This document shows, piece after piece, positions 46,956-55,960 of a DNA stretch of 64,000 nt. A model generated the notes under the pieces. That model saw nothing but the letters and a program-made list of their open reading frames with translations, was not told the origin of the DNA and made no database searches. The first letter of the stretch is position 1. Every line of letters begins with the position of its first letter. Source of the stretch: Mycobacterium noviomagense (GTDB lineage: Bacteria; Actinomycetota; Actinomycetes; Mycobacteriales; Mycobacteriaceae); contig NZ_AP022583.1 of NCBI RefSeq assembly GCF_010731635.1, forward strand, positions 2,914,001-2,978,000, written 5' to 3'. Made by a program: the position numbers and the translations under genes.

Positions 46956-47759
46956 ATGCCCCGCCCGCCATTGGATGCCGCAGCCGTGCGCGACGGCTTG
47001 GTCGGGCCGGGGCTGCCGTGGCGTCAGCTCGACGTCGTCGAGGAAACCGGTTCTACCAATGCCGATCTGCTGGCCCGCGTGGCGGCCGGCGAAGACATCG
47101 ACGGGTGTGTGCTGCTCGCCGAATACCAGAACGCCGGCCGTGGCCGTCATGGCCGGCACTGGTTGGCACCGCCCCGCGCGCAGATCGCGATGTCGGTCGG
47201 CGTGAACGGCGCCTCGGTCGCCCGATCGGCGTGGGGCTGGCTGCCCCTGGCGACCGGGCTTGCGGTGGTCGACGCACTGGCCGCGGTGGCCGACGTCACG
47301 GCCGGCGTGAAATGGCCGAACGACGTGCTGGTCAACGACGGCAAGCTGGCCGGGATCCTGACCGAAGTCGGTGGCGCCGGGCCGGTGATCGTGATCGGGC
47401 TAGGGCTCAATGTGACCTTGACCGCCGACGAAGCACCGGATCCGGCCGCGACTTCGCTGGCGATGCTGGGGTCATCGATGACGGATCGAAACACGTTGGC
47501 GCACAGGATTCTTCGCGAGCTGGCTGGCCGTATCGATGCTTGGCGCACCGCGGCCGGCGCTGACCCGGCACTGCTCGCCGACTACCAGCGCCACAGCCTG
47601 ACGCTAGGGCGCCGGGTCAAGGCCACGTTGCCCGGTGACCGTGAAGTGCTCGGCATCGCCCAAGCCGTCGACGAGATGGGCCGGCTGCTGGTCGACACCG
47701 GTGGACAGACCGTGGCGATATCGGCCGGCGACATCACCCACCTGCGGGCCGCGCACTGA
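46956..47759 (+). CDS. birA: Biotin-protein ligase BirA
   Basis: The 267-residue enzyme (266 in M. tuberculosis) biotinylates AccA-type subunits. From ATG 46956, preceded by GAGGA, it lacks the N-terminal DNA-binding domain (group I). Motifs are VEETGSTNADLLA, QNAGRGRHGRHWLAPP (adenylate-binding GRGRxGR), GVKWPNDVLVNDGKLAGIL with the catalytic Lys, and the C-terminal SH3-like domain (RRVKATLPGDREVLGIAQAV). It is divergent from accD5, and the substrate accA3 lies nearby. Its stop codon shares a base with the next start (TGATG). Confidence 0.95.
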   Translation: MPRPPLDAAAVRDGLVGPGLPWRQLDVVEETGSTNADLLARVAAGEDIDGCVLLAEYQNAGRGRHGRHWLAPPRAQIAMSVGVNGASVARSAWGWLPLATGLAVVDALAAVADVTAGVKWPNDVLVNDGKLAGILTEVGGAGPVIVIGLGLNVTLTADEAPDPAATSLAMLGSSMTDRNTLAHRILRELAGRIDAWRTAAGADPALLADYQRHSLTLGRRVKATLPGDREVLGIAQAVDEMGRLLVDTGGQTVAISAGDITHLRAAH

Positions 47760-48277
47760 TGCGCTACCCCGACAACGTGCTGGCCGACGGCGAGCAGGTG
47801 GTTTTGCACCGCCATCCACACTGGAAGCGCCTGATCGGAGCGGTCACCGTGATCATCCTGGCGACCGGTCTGGCGTCCTTCGTCGCCGGATTCATCAACA
47901 CCAAGCACTGGGATCCGAGCGCCAAGAACGTGATCTTCGCGGTCATCTGGGCGATCTGGCTTGTGGTCGTCGGGTGGCTGACGCTGTGGCCGTTCCTAGC
48001 TTGGCTGACAACGCATTTCGTCATCACCGACCGGCGGGTGATGTATCGGCACGGGGTGCTGACCCGCAGCGGAATCGACATCCCGCTCGCCCGGATCAAC
48101 AGCGTGGAGTTCCGGCACGGCATCGTCGACCGGATGTTGCGCGCCGGCACGCTGATCATCGAATCGGCGTCACAAGAGCCGTTGGAGTTCTACGACATTC
48201 CGCGCGTACGGCAAGTGCACGCGCTGCTGTATCACGAGGTTTTCGACACACTCGGATCCGAAGAATCGCCCAGCTGA
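47759..48277 (+). CDS. PH-domain (bPH2/DUF304) membrane protein, Rv3278c-like
   Basis: The 172-residue protein is identical in length to M. tuberculosis Rv3278c. Two N-terminal membrane helices (LIGAVTVIILATGLASFVA and FAVIWAIWLVVVGWLTLW) are followed by a bacterial PH-like domain: THFVITDRRVMYRHGVLTR, GIDIPLARINSVEFRHG and RAGTLIIESASQEPLEFYDI. It is translationally coupled to birA (TGATG). The role is unknown. Its last 46 bases overlap the convergent gtrA-like gene, so the two mRNAs are complementary there. Confidence 0.9.
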   Translation: MRYPDNVLADGEQVVLHRHPHWKRLIGAVTVIILATGLASFVAGFINTKHWDPSAKNVIFAVIWAIWLVVVGWLTLWPFLAWLTTHFVITDRRVMYRHGVLTRSGIDIPLARINSVEFRHGIVDRMLRAGTLIIESASQEPLEFYDIPRVRQVHALLYHEVFDTLGSEESPS

Positions 48278-48894
48278 GCGAACCGGTTGCGGCGCGACCG
48301 CCACGCACGCAGCAGCGTGACGGTGCCGCCTTCTTCGATGTTGTCCTCGAAGACTTCGGCGATCCCGCCGGCGGTCAGCGCCGATTCCAGAGCCTTCTCC
48401 GAGCTACGACCGAACTCGTCGGGGAACACCCAGCGCCGGAAGGCCCAGAACCTGAAGGCCATCTGCAGCAGGTTGCCGATGATGTAGGCGGAGATGAAGT
48501 CGGCGATGTTCTCCACGGTCAGCGACACCGTCGGCACCCGCACCTGCAGGACATAGTGCGAGAACCACAGCGGCGCCATCGACAGCAACACGCCCACCCC
48601 GCTGAACGCGAAGAACAGCAGCGCCTCGTGGTGGCGTTCCCGGCCGCCGCGATGCCGGAAGCTCCACTCCCTGTTGAGGATGTACGACGCGATGACCGCG
48701 ACGATGCCGGCGATGACCTTGGCGGTCACCGGCTTGGGCTCCAGAATGGTCAGCTTGAGCGTGTAGAAGGTCGCCGAGTCGATGACGAACGTGGTGGCCC
48801 CGACGATGACGAACTTGATCAGTTCGTGATGGCGTTCGACGTAGGACCGGACCACCCGCGGCAACCGCACGATCGTGGCATCGGCAAAGGACAC
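48232..48894 (-). CDS. GtrA-family membrane protein (Rv3277-like)
   Basis: The 220-residue protein starts with a GTG and has four membrane helices of the GtrA/DPMS family: LIKFVIVGATTFVIDSATFY, VTAKVIAGIVAVIASYILNR (with the NREWSF motif at the end of helix 2), ALLFFAFSGVGVLLSMAPLW and ENIADFISAYIIGNLLQMAF. The C-terminal 60 residues are soluble. Family members move lipid-linked sugars across the membrane or assist a glycosyltransferase; M. tuberculosis Rv3277 is longer (about 272 residues). The 3' end overlaps the PH-domain gene by 46 bp. No glycosyltransferase partner adjoins. Confidence 0.88.
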   Translation of the reverse strand: MSFADATIVRLPRVVRSYVERHHELIKFVIVGATTFVIDSATFYTLKLTILEPKPVTAKVIAGIVAVIASYILNREWSFRHRGGRERHHEALLFFAFSGVGVLLSMAPLWFSHYVLQVRVPTVSLTVENIADFISAYIIGNLLQMAFRFWAFRRWVFPDEFGRSSEKALESALTAGGIAEVFEDNIEEGGTVTLLRAWRSRRNRFAQLGDSSDPSVSKTS

Positions 48895-48990
48895 AATGTC
48901 GCAGTCTACGTATTGCGGGCCACCGGTGCGTCGCGGTGCGTGTTAACGCCGCTAAATGCCCCGCTCAGCCGGTCATGACACGATGATTGC

Positions 48991-50220
48991 GTGCCCGGTA
49001 CCCCCATCGCTGCACCGCTGGTCGCCATGGTCGGCGGCGGCCAGCTGGCGCGGATGACCCATCAGGCTGCGATCGCCCTGGGCCAGACGCTGCGAGTGTT
49101 GGCCGCCGCGCCGGACGACCCCGCCGCTCAGGTCAGCCCGGACGTGGTTGTCGGATCGCACACCGACCTGGATGACCTGCGCCGCGTTGCCGCCGGCGCG
49201 GATGTGCTGACCTTCGACCACGAGCACGTCCCCAATGAGCTGCTCGAGAAGCTGGTCGCCGAGGGCGTCAACGTGGCACCACCGCCGCATGCGTTGGTGC
49301 ACGCCCAGAACAAGCTCGTGATGCGGGAGCGACTTTCCGCGCTGGACGCCCCGGTGCCGCGCTACGCCAGCGTCGATCGCCTCGACGACTTGGACGCGAT
49401 TGACGCCTTTGCCGCTCGAGTCGGCGGTCCGATCGTGGTCAAGGCGGTGCGCGGCGGCTACGACGGCCGCGGTGTGCGGATGGCCGGCGACTTGGCCCAA
49501 GCCCGTGGCATCGCGGGCGAGTTTTTGGCCAGCGGCGTGTCGGTGCTGGTCGAAGAGCGGGTCGAGATGCGTCGCGAGCTCGCCGCGCTGGTGGCGCGCT
49601 CGCCGTTCGGTCAGGGCGCGGCCTGGCCGGTGGTGCAGACCGTGCAGCGCGACGGCATCTGCGTCGAGGTCATCGCGCCGGCGCCCGAGCTTGACGACGA
49701 CCTCGGCGCCGAGGCGCAGCACCTGGCGTTACGGCTCGGGGCCGAACTGGGCGTCGTCGGGGTACTGGCGGTCGAGCTGTTCGAGACCACCGACGGCCGG
49801 TTACTGATCAACGAGCTGGCGATGCGGCCGCACAACTCCGGGCACTGGACTATGGATGGCGCCCGTACCAGCCAGTTCGAGCAGCACCTGCGCGCGGTGC
49901 TGGACTATCCGCTCGGCGACACCGACGCCACCGTGCCGGTGACGGTGATGGCCAATGTGCTGGGCGCCGCGCAAACGCCGACGATGACGGTCGACGAGCG
50001 GCTGCACCATTTGTTCGCGCGGATGCCGGAGGCACGGGTTCACCTCTACGGCAAGGGCGAGCGGCCCGGCCGCAAGATCGGGCACGTCAACTTCCTGGGC
50101 TCCGACCCTGCAGACGTGGCGAATCTTCGTGAGCGCGCCGCCCTGGCGGCACACTGGTTGTCACACGGGCAGTGGCTCGCTGGCGACGCAGAGCGCAGCG
50201 ATGCTGAGGAGCGGCGCTAA
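48991..50220 (+). CDS. purK: N5-carboxyaminoimidazole ribonucleotide synthase
   Basis: An ATP-grasp enzyme of 409 residues that uses ATP and bicarbonate to make N5-CAIR from AIR in purine synthesis. It starts at GTG 48991; motifs are [20 protein letters not shown] (N-terminal preATP-grasp), [15 protein letters not shown] (ATP lid), [22 protein letters not shown] (metal and substrate loop). The last 14 or so codons ([14 protein letters not shown]) are encoded by a MIRU-like repeat spanning the stop codon, so the C-terminal tail is repeat-derived; M. tuberculosis PurK is about 429 residues with a different tail. purE follows on the same strand. Confidence 0.95.
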   Translation: MPGTPIAAPLVAMVGGGQLARMTHQAAIALGQTLRVLAAAPDDPAAQVSPDVVVGSHTDLDDLRRVAAGADVLTFDHEHVPNELLEKLVAEGVNVAPPPHALVHAQNKLVMRERLSALDAPVPRYASVDRLDDLDAIDAFAARVGGPIVVKAVRGGYDGRGVRMAGDLAQARGIAGEFLASGVSVLVEERVEMRRELAALVARSPFGQGAAWPVVQTVQRDGICVEVIAPAPELDDDLGAEAQHLALRLGAELGVVGVLAVELFETTDGRLLINELAMRPHNSGHWTMDGARTSQFEQHLRAVLDYPLGDTDATVPVTVMANVLGAAQTPTMTVDERLHHLFARMPEARVHLYGKGERPGRKIGHVNFLGSDPADVANLRERAALAAHWLSHGQWLAGDAERSDAEERR

Positions 50221-50223
50221 ATG
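50180..50223 (+). repeat. MIRU-like repeat unit overlapping the purK stop codon
   Basis: The sequence GGCGACGCAGAGCGCAGCGA and its continuation to GGAGCGGCGC match the 53-bp units at 62354-62502 except for a 3-base deletion and a few substitutions. It encodes the last codons of purK and ends in TAAATG, overlapping stop and a possible start. It shows how such repeats can replace gene termini without breaking the frame. Confidence 0.7.
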
Positions 50224-50242
50224 CAAGACGGATGGGACTCAG

Positions 50243-50758
50243 ATGGCTAACACGTCCCGGGTCGGGGTGATCATGGGCAGCGACAGCGATTGGTCCGTGA
50301 TGCAGGACGCCGCCACTGCGCTCGACGAGTTCGAGGTGCCGTTCGAGATCGGCGTGGTCTCGGCGCATCGCACGCCCGGTTTGATGCTCGACTACGCCCG
50401 CGGGGCCGCCGACCGTGGCATCGAGGTGATCATCGCCGGCGCGGGTGGCGCCGCCCACCTTCCCGGAATGGTGGCCTCGGCGACGCCGCTGCCGGTCATC
50501 GGGGTGCCGGTGCCGCTGGCCCGGCTGGACGGCCTGGATTCGCTGCTGTCGATAGTGCAGATGCCTGCCGGGGTGCCGGTGGCGACGGTGTCGATTGGCG
50601 GTGCCCGCAACGCGGGCCTGCTGGCGGTGCGGATTCTGGGGTGCTCCGATCCAGGGTTGCGGTCGCGGATCGTGGCGTTTCAGGAGCAGTTGGCGCAGAC
50701 GGTGCGAGCCAAGGATGCGGACCTCAAAAGCCGGCACGGTAAAGTTACCGGCCGGTAG
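50243..50758 (+). CDS. purE: N5-carboxyaminoimidazole ribonucleotide mutase
   Basis: The 171-residue enzyme (174 in M. tuberculosis) converts N5-CAIR to CAIR. The ATG at 50243 ([20 protein letters not shown]) includes the substrate-phosphate loop GSDSDW, the active-site His motif [20 protein letters not shown] and the C-terminal [15 protein letters not shown]. The frame is open back into purK, which is ignored. Its product works on the PurK product in the same pathway, and the 22-bp gap supports a purK-purE operon. The stop codon TAG forms the first bases of the downstream repeat family. Confidence 0.96.
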   Translation: MANTSRVGVIMGSDSDWSVMQDAATALDEFEVPFEIGVVSAHRTPGLMLDYARGAADRGIEVIIAGAGGAAHLPGMVASATPLPVIGVPVPLARLDGLDSLLSIVQMPAGVPVATVSIGGARNAGLLAVRILGCSDPGLRSRIVAFQEQLAQTVRAKDADLKSRHGKVTGR

Positions 50759-50931
50759 CCCGGCGACGATGCGGGCCGGGCAGCGGCCCGAGGAGGAGCC
50801 GGGCAATCAAGCAGAGCCCGGCGACGATGCGGGCCGGGCAGCAAGCCCGAGGGATAGCCCGGGCAAAGCAAGCACTGCTCGGTTGATGATGCGGGCCGGA
50901 CAGCGGCCCGAGCAGGGGCCGGGCAATCAAG
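50758..50931 (+). repeat. Three imperfect ~58-bp repeats between purE and fadE25
   Basis: Three units (about 50758-50815, 50816-50874 and 50875-50931) share GATGATGCGGGCCGG-type and GCGGCCCGAGCAGG-type segments ending in GCCGGGCAATCAAG or a variant. Each can form a GGGCC/GGCCC hairpin. The first unit begins at the purE stop codon and the last ends just before the fadE25 ribosome site AAGGAGG. The family differs from the MIRU-like 53-bp units at 62.4 kb but has the same placement between co-directional genes. Confidence 0.75.
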
Positions 50932-50952
50932 TCGAAGTGCAAGGAGGCCATC

Positions 50953-52122
50953 ATGGCTCGGTGGGCCGGAGATCCGTCGTTTGACCTATTCCAACTGCCC
51001 GAGGAACACCAAGAACTGCGCGCGGCGATCCGCGCGCTGGCGGAAAAAGAGATCGCACCGTACGCGGCCGAGGTCGACGAGCAGTCCCGGTTCCCCGAGG
51101 AGGCGCTGTCGGCACTGAACGCGGCGGGCTTCAATGCGGTGCACGTGCCAGAGGAGTACGGCGGACAGGGCGCGGACTCGGTGGCGACGTGCATCGTGAT
51201 CGAAGAAGTGGCGCGTGTCGACGCTTCTGCTTCGCTGATCCCGGCCGTAAACAAGCTGGGCACCATGGGCCTGATCCTGCAGGGCTCGGAGGAGCTCAAG
51301 AAGCAGGTGTTGCCGTCACTGGCGGTGGAAGGGGCGATGGCGTCCTACGCATTGAGTGAGCGCGAAGCCGGCAGCGACGCGGCATCGATGCGGACCCGAG
51401 CCAAAGCCGACGGCGACGACTGGATTCTCAACGGCACCAAGTGCTGGATCACCAACGGCGGCAAATCCACCTGGTACACCGTGATGGCGGTGACCGATCC
51501 GGACAAGGGCCCCAACGGTATCTCGGCGTTCATGGTGCACAAGGACGACGAAGGGTTCTCCATCGGGCCCAAGGAAAAGAAGATGGGCATCAAGGGCTCT
51601 CCGACCACCGAGCTGTACTTCGAGAACTGCCGCATCCCGGGCGATCGGATCATCGGTGAACCCGGCACAGGGTTCAAGACCGCGTTGCAGACCCTTGATC
51701 ACACTCGCCCGACCGTCGGTGCGCAGGCCGTGGGTATTGCGCAGGGCGCGTTGGACGCCACGATTGCCTATACCAAGGACCGCAAGCAGTTCGGCAAGTC
51801 GATCTCGGAGTTCCAGGGTGTGCAATTCGAGATCGCCGATATGGCGATGAAAGTCGAAGCGGCCCGGCTCATGGTCTACAACGCCGCCGCCCGCGCCGAA
51901 CGCGGCGAGCCGAATCTCGGATTCATCTCCGCCGCAGCGAAGTGCTTTGCCTCTGACACCGCCATGGATGTGACGGAGTCCGCCGTGCAGCTGTTCGGTG
52001 GTGCCGGCTACACCACCGACTTTCCGGTCGAGCGGTTTATGCGCGACGCCAAAATCACCCAGATTTACGAGGGCACCAACCAGATTCAGCGCGTGGTGAT
52101 GTCACGGCACGTGCTGCGCTGA
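50953..52122 (+). CDS. fadE25: Acyl-CoA dehydrogenase FadE25
   Basis: The 389-residue FAD enzyme matches M. tuberculosis FadE25 in length and oxidises acyl-CoA thioesters to 2-enoyl-CoA. Visible are the FAD/substrate motifs YALSEREAGSDAASM and CWITNGGKSTWYTVMAV, the hydrophobic substrate region (KKMGIKGSPTTELYFENCRI), the middle helix bundle (GAQAVGIAQGALDATIAYTK) and the C-terminal catalytic Glu in QIYEGTNQIQRVVMSRHVL. The ATG at 50953 has AAGGAGG upstream. Repeats precede it; the CoA-transferase gene converges on it with a 2-bp gap. Confidence 0.96.
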   Translation: MARWAGDPSFDLFQLPEEHQELRAAIRALAEKEIAPYAAEVDEQSRFPEEALSALNAAGFNAVHVPEEYGGQGADSVATCIVIEEVARVDASASLIPAVNKLGTMGLILQGSEELKKQVLPSLAVEGAMASYALSEREAGSDAASMRTRAKADGDDWILNGTKCWITNGGKSTWYTVMAVTDPDKGPNGISAFMVHKDDEGFSIGPKEKKMGIKGSPTTELYFENCRIPGDRIIGEPGTGFKTALQTLDHTRPTVGAQAVGIAQGALDATIAYTKDRKQFGKSISEFQGVQFEIADMAMKVEAARLMVYNAAARAERGEPNLGFISAAAKCFASDTAMDVTESAVQLFGGAGYTTDFPVERFMRDAKITQIYEGTNQIQRVVMSRHVLR

Positions 52123-52124
52123 GG

Positions 52125-53303
52125 CTACGGTGCGTTGAGGTATTCGTCGTTGTTCTGACCCACCGCCGGTGGCGGGTCGGTGGCGGCGGCGGTGAAGGTG
52201 GAGTACCGCGCCGGCGTGCGGATCACCGTGATGGTGTCCTCACCAGAGCCGACGCGCAGCGCCAGATCGTTTTCCGCGAAGAGCGGAGTGTCCACGACCT
52301 CCTTCCAGGTGTGAACCAGGCATGCCATTAGCCCTCTGCCGCACAATAAATCAACCCACTCGGCGGCCGTCTTAGTGGTCAGGGTGGATTCCAGCTCCTC
52401 GGTCAGCTCCGCGAAATGGATGGACCGCGAGCGCTGGTCGTGGAACCTCTCGTCTTGCAATAGGTCCGGGCGACCGATGGTTTCGCACAGCAGCTTCCAG
52501 TGTTTCGGTGTGTAGGCGCTGATCACGACGTACCCGTCGGCGGCGCGGAACGCATCCGATGGCTGGCTGGCGAAGCCAACAGTTTTGCGCCCCTTCGGCT
52601 TTGGCTTAGTAACCGGGGTCTGGCCGGTGGGCCGGTTCAGGTGCATGGTGAGCTGGTTGGCTTGCAGGTTCACCGCGACGTCGTACATGGCCACGCTGAC
52701 GACATCGGCGACGCCGTGTCGTTCGCGGTTGAGCAGAGCGGCGAGCACTGCCTGGGCCAGCACGTGACCACTGGCGTTGTCGACCAACTGGAACGGGATG
52801 AGCTGCGGCTTACCATCGGGGGTGCGCATCCCCGAGGTCATGCCGGCCTCCGCCTGAATCATCAGGTCGATTCCCGGCCGGTCGCCGTTGGGGCCGTTGC
52901 CGCCATAGGCTGTTAGCCGCGCATAGATGAGTTTCGGGTTTCGCGAACGCAATTCGTCGGGACCTAACCCGAGTCTTTCCATGACGCCGGGACGAAAGGC
53001 CTCGAGCAGGACGTCGGCGGTGTCGGCGAGTCGCAGGATCTGCTGCTTGGCTTCGTCGGAGGCCAGGTCGACGGTCACCGATTTCTTGCCCCGATTGTTG
53101 GGCAGGAAATACGTGGGCAGCGGTGGGCGTCCGGGAAGGACAGCGGTGATCTGCCGGGCAGCGTCACCGCCCGGCGCCTCGATCTTGATGACTTCAGCGC
53201 CCAAGTCGGCGAGCACCTGACCCGCCAGCGGACCAGCCACGTTCTGGGTGAAGTCGAGCACCCGAAACCCGTCAAGTGGCTTGGGCGCGTTGCAATTTGG
53301 CAT
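52125..53303 (-). CDS. CaiB/BaiF family III CoA-transferase (Rv3272-like)
   Basis: The 392-residue protein (about 394 in M. tuberculosis Rv3272) shows the family III pattern: LDGFRVLDFTQNVAGPLAGQ, LADLGAEVIKIEAPGGD, ADVLLEAFRPGVMERLGLG, and GIDLMIQAEAGM with the Asp that forms the acyl-anhydride intermediate. It moves CoA between organic acids; donor and acceptor are unknown. It is coupled to the upstream methyltransferase gene by TGATG. It converges with fadE25, with 2 bp between stop codons. Confidence 0.9.
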   Translation of the reverse strand: MPNCNAPKPLDGFRVLDFTQNVAGPLAGQVLADLGAEVIKIEAPGGDAARQITAVLPGRPPLPTYFLPNNRGKKSVTVDLASDEAKQQILRLADTADVLLEAFRPGVMERLGLGPDELRSRNPKLIYARLTAYGGNGPNGDRPGIDLMIQAEAGMTSGMRTPDGKPQLIPFQLVDNASGHVLAQAVLAALLNRERHGVADVVSVAMYDVAVNLQANQLTMHLNRPTGQTPVTKPKPKGRKTVGFASQPSDAFRAADGYVVISAYTPKHWKLLCETIGRPDLLQDERFHDQRSRSIHFAELTEELESTLTTKTAAEWVDLLCGRGLMACLVHTWKEVVDTPLFAENDLALRVGSGEDTITVIRTPARYSTFTAAATDPPPAVGQNNDEYLNAP

Positions 53304-54208
53304 CAGTCTGTGCCCCGCACCGCGGTGCAGTAGTAGTTTTCGGTCTCGCCGTTGATGGGCGGCGGCACTGGTAATCCGTTGTCGGCCAACACCTGGCTGG
53401 AGCGGGTGCGCACGGTGCGCCAGCCGTGCTGGTCCAGGTAAGTCGAGACGTCATGACGCTCGCCGAAATACCAGAGGTCGTCGATGTGGGCGTCCAGGCC
53501 GTGCTCGTACCATTTCTGCGCTGCGGCGTGCATGACCTCCAGCCATTCCGGCGAGTTCAAGAAGATCTCCGCGACCAGCCGACTGCCGCCGGCGCTCAGC
53601 GCAGTGATGTTGTCCAGCAGGCGGTCCTGGGCTTCCGGCGGCAGGAATGCCAGCAGTCCCTCGGCGATCCAGGCCGTCGGCCGGTTGGCGTCGAACCCTG
53701 GGTGCTGCAGTGCCGACGGCCAGTCGTGTCGCAGATCGATCGGCACCGTCCGCAGGTTGGCGGTCGGCTCGGCGCCCAGCGCGGCCACCGTGGTGGCCTT
53801 GAACTCCAGGACTTGCGGTTGATCGATCTCGAACACGGTCGTTCCCGCCGGCCACGACAGCCGGTAGCCGCGGGCGTCGAGGCCCGAGGCCAGGATGACG
53901 ACCTGACGAATACCCGCCGCCACCGCATCGGCGCAGAACGTGTCGATGAGCCGGGTTCGTGCGGCCAGCAGATCGGTCATCGGCTGCATGCCCCACGGGT
54001 GGTCGGCGATGTCGACTTCGGCGGCGTCCAGTTCGCCGGCCGCCCAACGAGTGAAGAAGTCGATGCCGACGGCCTGCACCAGCGGCTCGGCGAACGGATC
54101 GTCGATGAGTCCCGCTCTCGTGGCGCGGGCTCTGCCCGCGGCCACCATGGTGGCGGTGGCCCCCACGCTCGTTGCCAGGTCCCAGGTGTCGTTATCGGTG
54201 CGCGCCAT
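53303..54208 (-). CDS. SAM-dependent methyltransferase, leucine-carboxyl-methyltransferase-like
   Basis: The 301-residue protein belongs to the large mycobacterial family of putative S-adenosyl-methionine methyltransferases (PF04072-like). From ATG 54208 ([21 protein letters not shown]) it has the family head [19 protein letters not shown], the SAM loop [15 protein letters not shown], the acidic loop [15 protein letters not shown] and [12 protein letters not shown], and a C-terminal Gly-Ser-Leu catalytic region ([13 protein letters not shown]). Substrates in mycobacteria are unknown. It is translationally coupled to the CoA-transferase gene. Confidence 0.9.
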   Translation of the reverse strand: MARTDNDTWDLATSVGATATMVAAGRARATRAGLIDDPFAEPLVQAVGIDFFTRWAAGELDAAEVDIADHPWGMQPMTDLLAARTRLIDTFCADAVAAGIRQVVILASGLDARGYRLSWPAGTTVFEIDQPQVLEFKATTVAALGAEPTANLRTVPIDLRHDWPSALQHPGFDANRPTAWIAEGLLAFLPPEAQDRLLDNITALSAGGSRLVAEIFLNSPEWLEVMHAAAQKWYEHGLDAHIDDLWYFGERHDVSTYLDQHGWRTVRTRSSQVLADNGLPVPPPINGETENYYCTAVRGTD

Positions 54209-54410
54209 GGTCGTCAGCCTAACGACAAGCGCAGCAATCAGATTCATCGCCTAAGCATTTGTCGTCGTTCTCATGCCGGTCGGCAAGCTTGGGCAGCGAC
54301 GATTTGCGGAGCGGAGCGCGAACTACTACCTCCGCCGGTGCGGTGAAGCCCTGGAAGCTTCGCTATGCCGGTGGCTTGTGTGTCCTACGCCAAGTCTTCG
54401 CTAACCAACC

Positions 54411-54731
54411 TCACACGGTTTCCGGGCAGAGATCATGGACCGCGATGCGCACGAACTGTGCGGCCTCGTACTCGTTTAAGTGGCTGTCCAGCCATAGTTC
54501 GCGCGCAGCCTGCGACGGCGATGTGCCGGCAGCGATCTCCGCGCAGATGTGGTAGCCCACCCCGATTTCGGCGCCGTTCCCACCTTGGTTGACGAAGCCA
54601 GCCGACTCCATGTCCTCCAAGAAGGAGTACTCGTCGGCGCGGGCTACTCCTATGACAATTGCCGGTAGAGCGGCGAAGATAGCTAGCGCACTCGTGCCAG
54701 CGATTGTCGCCACAACTAGTGACCTCCTCAT
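54411..54731 (-). CDS. Small secreted DUF732-like protein
   Basis: The 106-residue protein from ATG 54731 is preceded by a strong GAGGAGGT. A signal peptide (MRRSLVVATIAGTSALAIFA to VARA-DE) leads to a mature domain with DEYSFLEDMESAGFVNQGG, GVGYHICAEIAAGTSPSQAARELW and HDLCPETV. The two Cys and the pattern match DUF732, the same family as the broken gene at 17454, which is here intact. Secreted, function unknown. The ribosome-binding stretch occurs twice (GACCTCCTCA on the plus strand repeated 20 bp later). Confidence 0.82.
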   Translation of the reverse strand: MRRSLVVATIAGTSALAIFAALPAIVIGVARADEYSFLEDMESAGFVNQGGNGAEIGVGYHICAEIAAGTSPSQAARELWLDSHLNEYEAAQFVRIAVHDLCPETV

Positions 54732-54822
54732 TTGTGACCTCCTCAGTCGTGCTGGAGGGTGGCAGAGGCCGACCAGGCGAAGTGCCGGTCGGAATCCTTG
54801 ATCGACGCCGTATGCCCGGCCT

Positions 54823-54948
54823 TTAGAAGTTTGCGAAGTTCTGGGCGCTTCTTGCCCGGGCTTTAAGACGCTTCCCGGAGATTTCCATGATTGGTGCGTG
54901 CGCACCCTGTTTCTTTTGGGGCTTGGTTGGGTTTTTGTACTCGGTCAT
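54823..54948 (-). CDS. Candidate 41-residue basic protein
   Basis: A short frame (MTEYKNPTKPQKKQGAHAPI to RARSAQNFANF) preceded by AGGAGCTGACA. It is Lys/Arg/Gln-rich, without Cys or hydrophobic segments. The ribosome site and non-random basic composition support it; its small size leaves doubt. It could be a regulatory peptide or leader of the secreted DUF732-like gene, 92 bp further down the same strand. Confidence 0.4.
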   Translation of the reverse strand: MTEYKNPTKPQKKQGAHAPIMEISGKRLKARARSAQNFANF

Positions 54949-55294
54949 TGTCAGCTCCTGTCGAACCTGTTGGAGCAGCCCCGAAAACCGCGTAATAAAA
55001 GCGTAGCCAGCGCCGACGCCAGTGCGGTGACATTCTAGAAATTTGCTGACCGTCGAAAGACGCGGCCGCATGGTCGACTCCACAGCGCACAGACGTCTAC
55101 GTACGCAAGGGGCATGTGCGCCGCGGTGCTCGAGCCGCTGATCGCTTCCACGGAAGCTGCGTCGTCAAACTTTTCGAACTCGGTTTCGGCCATACCCCGC
55201 GCGTACTAAACCTGGCTCACTGCGCCCGGCTACCGGATAGGCGCTGCTCCGAGCGCGCCGGTCGAGAGACCCTCGGATCTGCCTTTACTATCGC
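54949..55294. other. 346-bp intergenic region without supported gene
   Basis: Between the 41-residue candidate and the cation-transporter-like gene no reading frame has ribosome site or homology support; the longest (61 residues from 55116, plus strand) is Arg-rich and unstructured. Promoters for both divergent genes must lie here. AT-rich patches occur around 55000-55012 and 55030-55042. I saw no repeat or clear palindrome. Confidence 0.5.
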
Positions 55295-55954
55295 GTGGTG
55301 ACCACCCCTCGTCCCACTGAGCTCGCCACGCCGACGGCGCCGTCCCGGGATGCGGCCTGGCATAGGGCTGCGCGATGGGCCAGGCGGCTGGCGTGGATCA
55401 GCCTGGCCGCGATGCTGGCCGAGGGTGCGCTGGGGCTGTGGCAAGGGCTTGCCGTCGGGTCTATCGCGTTGACCGGATGGGCGCTGGGCAGCGCGCCGGA
55501 GGCCCTGGCCAGCGTGATGGTGCTGTGGCGGTTCACCGGGTGGCGCACGCTGTCCGAGACCGCCGAACGACGCGCCCAGCGCGGGGTGGCGGTGTCGTTT
55601 TGGCTGACCGCCCCCTACATCGCCGCTGAATCAGTGCGCGACCTGCTTGGTGGGCATCACGCTGAGCGGTCGGTGATCGGCATCGTCTTGACGGCCGCCG
55701 CGTTGGTGGTGATGCCGATGCTGGGCCGGGCCAAGCAGCGACTCGGCGCGATGCTGGGTTCGGCGGCCACCACTGGTGAAGGAATTCAGAACCACTTGTG
55801 CGGTGCGCAGGCGGCCGCGGTGCTGGTCGGCCTGGTGGTCACCGCCGCGTGGCCCGGCGGTTGGTGGTTGGACCCCGCGGTCGGGTTGACGATCGCCGCG
55901 GTCGCGGTGTGGCAGGGTGTGCGCTCCTGGCACGGCGACGACTGCGGCTGCTGA
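55295..55954 (+). CDS. Cation-diffusion-facilitator-like membrane protein
   Basis: The 219-residue protein (tandem GTG codons at 55295 and 55298) has about five or six membrane segments: LAWISLAAMLAEGALGLWQ, VGSIALTGWALGSAPEALAS, VAVSFWLTAPYIAAESV, VIGIVLTAAALVVMPMLG and AAAVLVGLVVTAAWPGGWW. It resembles short CDF family 'cation transporter' proteins (GSIALTGW, IQNHLCGAQAAAVL, WWLDPAVGLTIAAVAVWQG). Canonical HxxxD/DxxxD zinc sites are not evident. The C-terminus is GDDCGC. A link to the metal ATPase CtpC 2 kb away is possible but unproven. Confidence 0.72.
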   Translation: MVTTPRPTELATPTAPSRDAAWHRAARWARRLAWISLAAMLAEGALGLWQGLAVGSIALTGWALGSAPEALASVMVLWRFTGWRTLSETAERRAQRGVAVSFWLTAPYIAAESVRDLLGGHHAERSVIGIVLTAAALVVMPMLGRAKQRLGAMLGSAATTGEGIQNHLCGAQAAAVLVGLVVTAAWPGGWWLDPAVGLTIAAVAVWQGVRSWHGDDCGC

Positions 55955-55960
55955 CGGACG

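Noticed and set aside
50595..50984. 129-codon frame running across the purE-fadE25 repeats
   Set aside because: Starts inside purE in another frame and owes its length to GC-rich repeats; no ribosome site or similarity.
55116..55301. 61-codon frame in the gap before the cation-transporter-like gene
   Set aside because: Arg/Gly-rich with no ribosome site; low coding signal.
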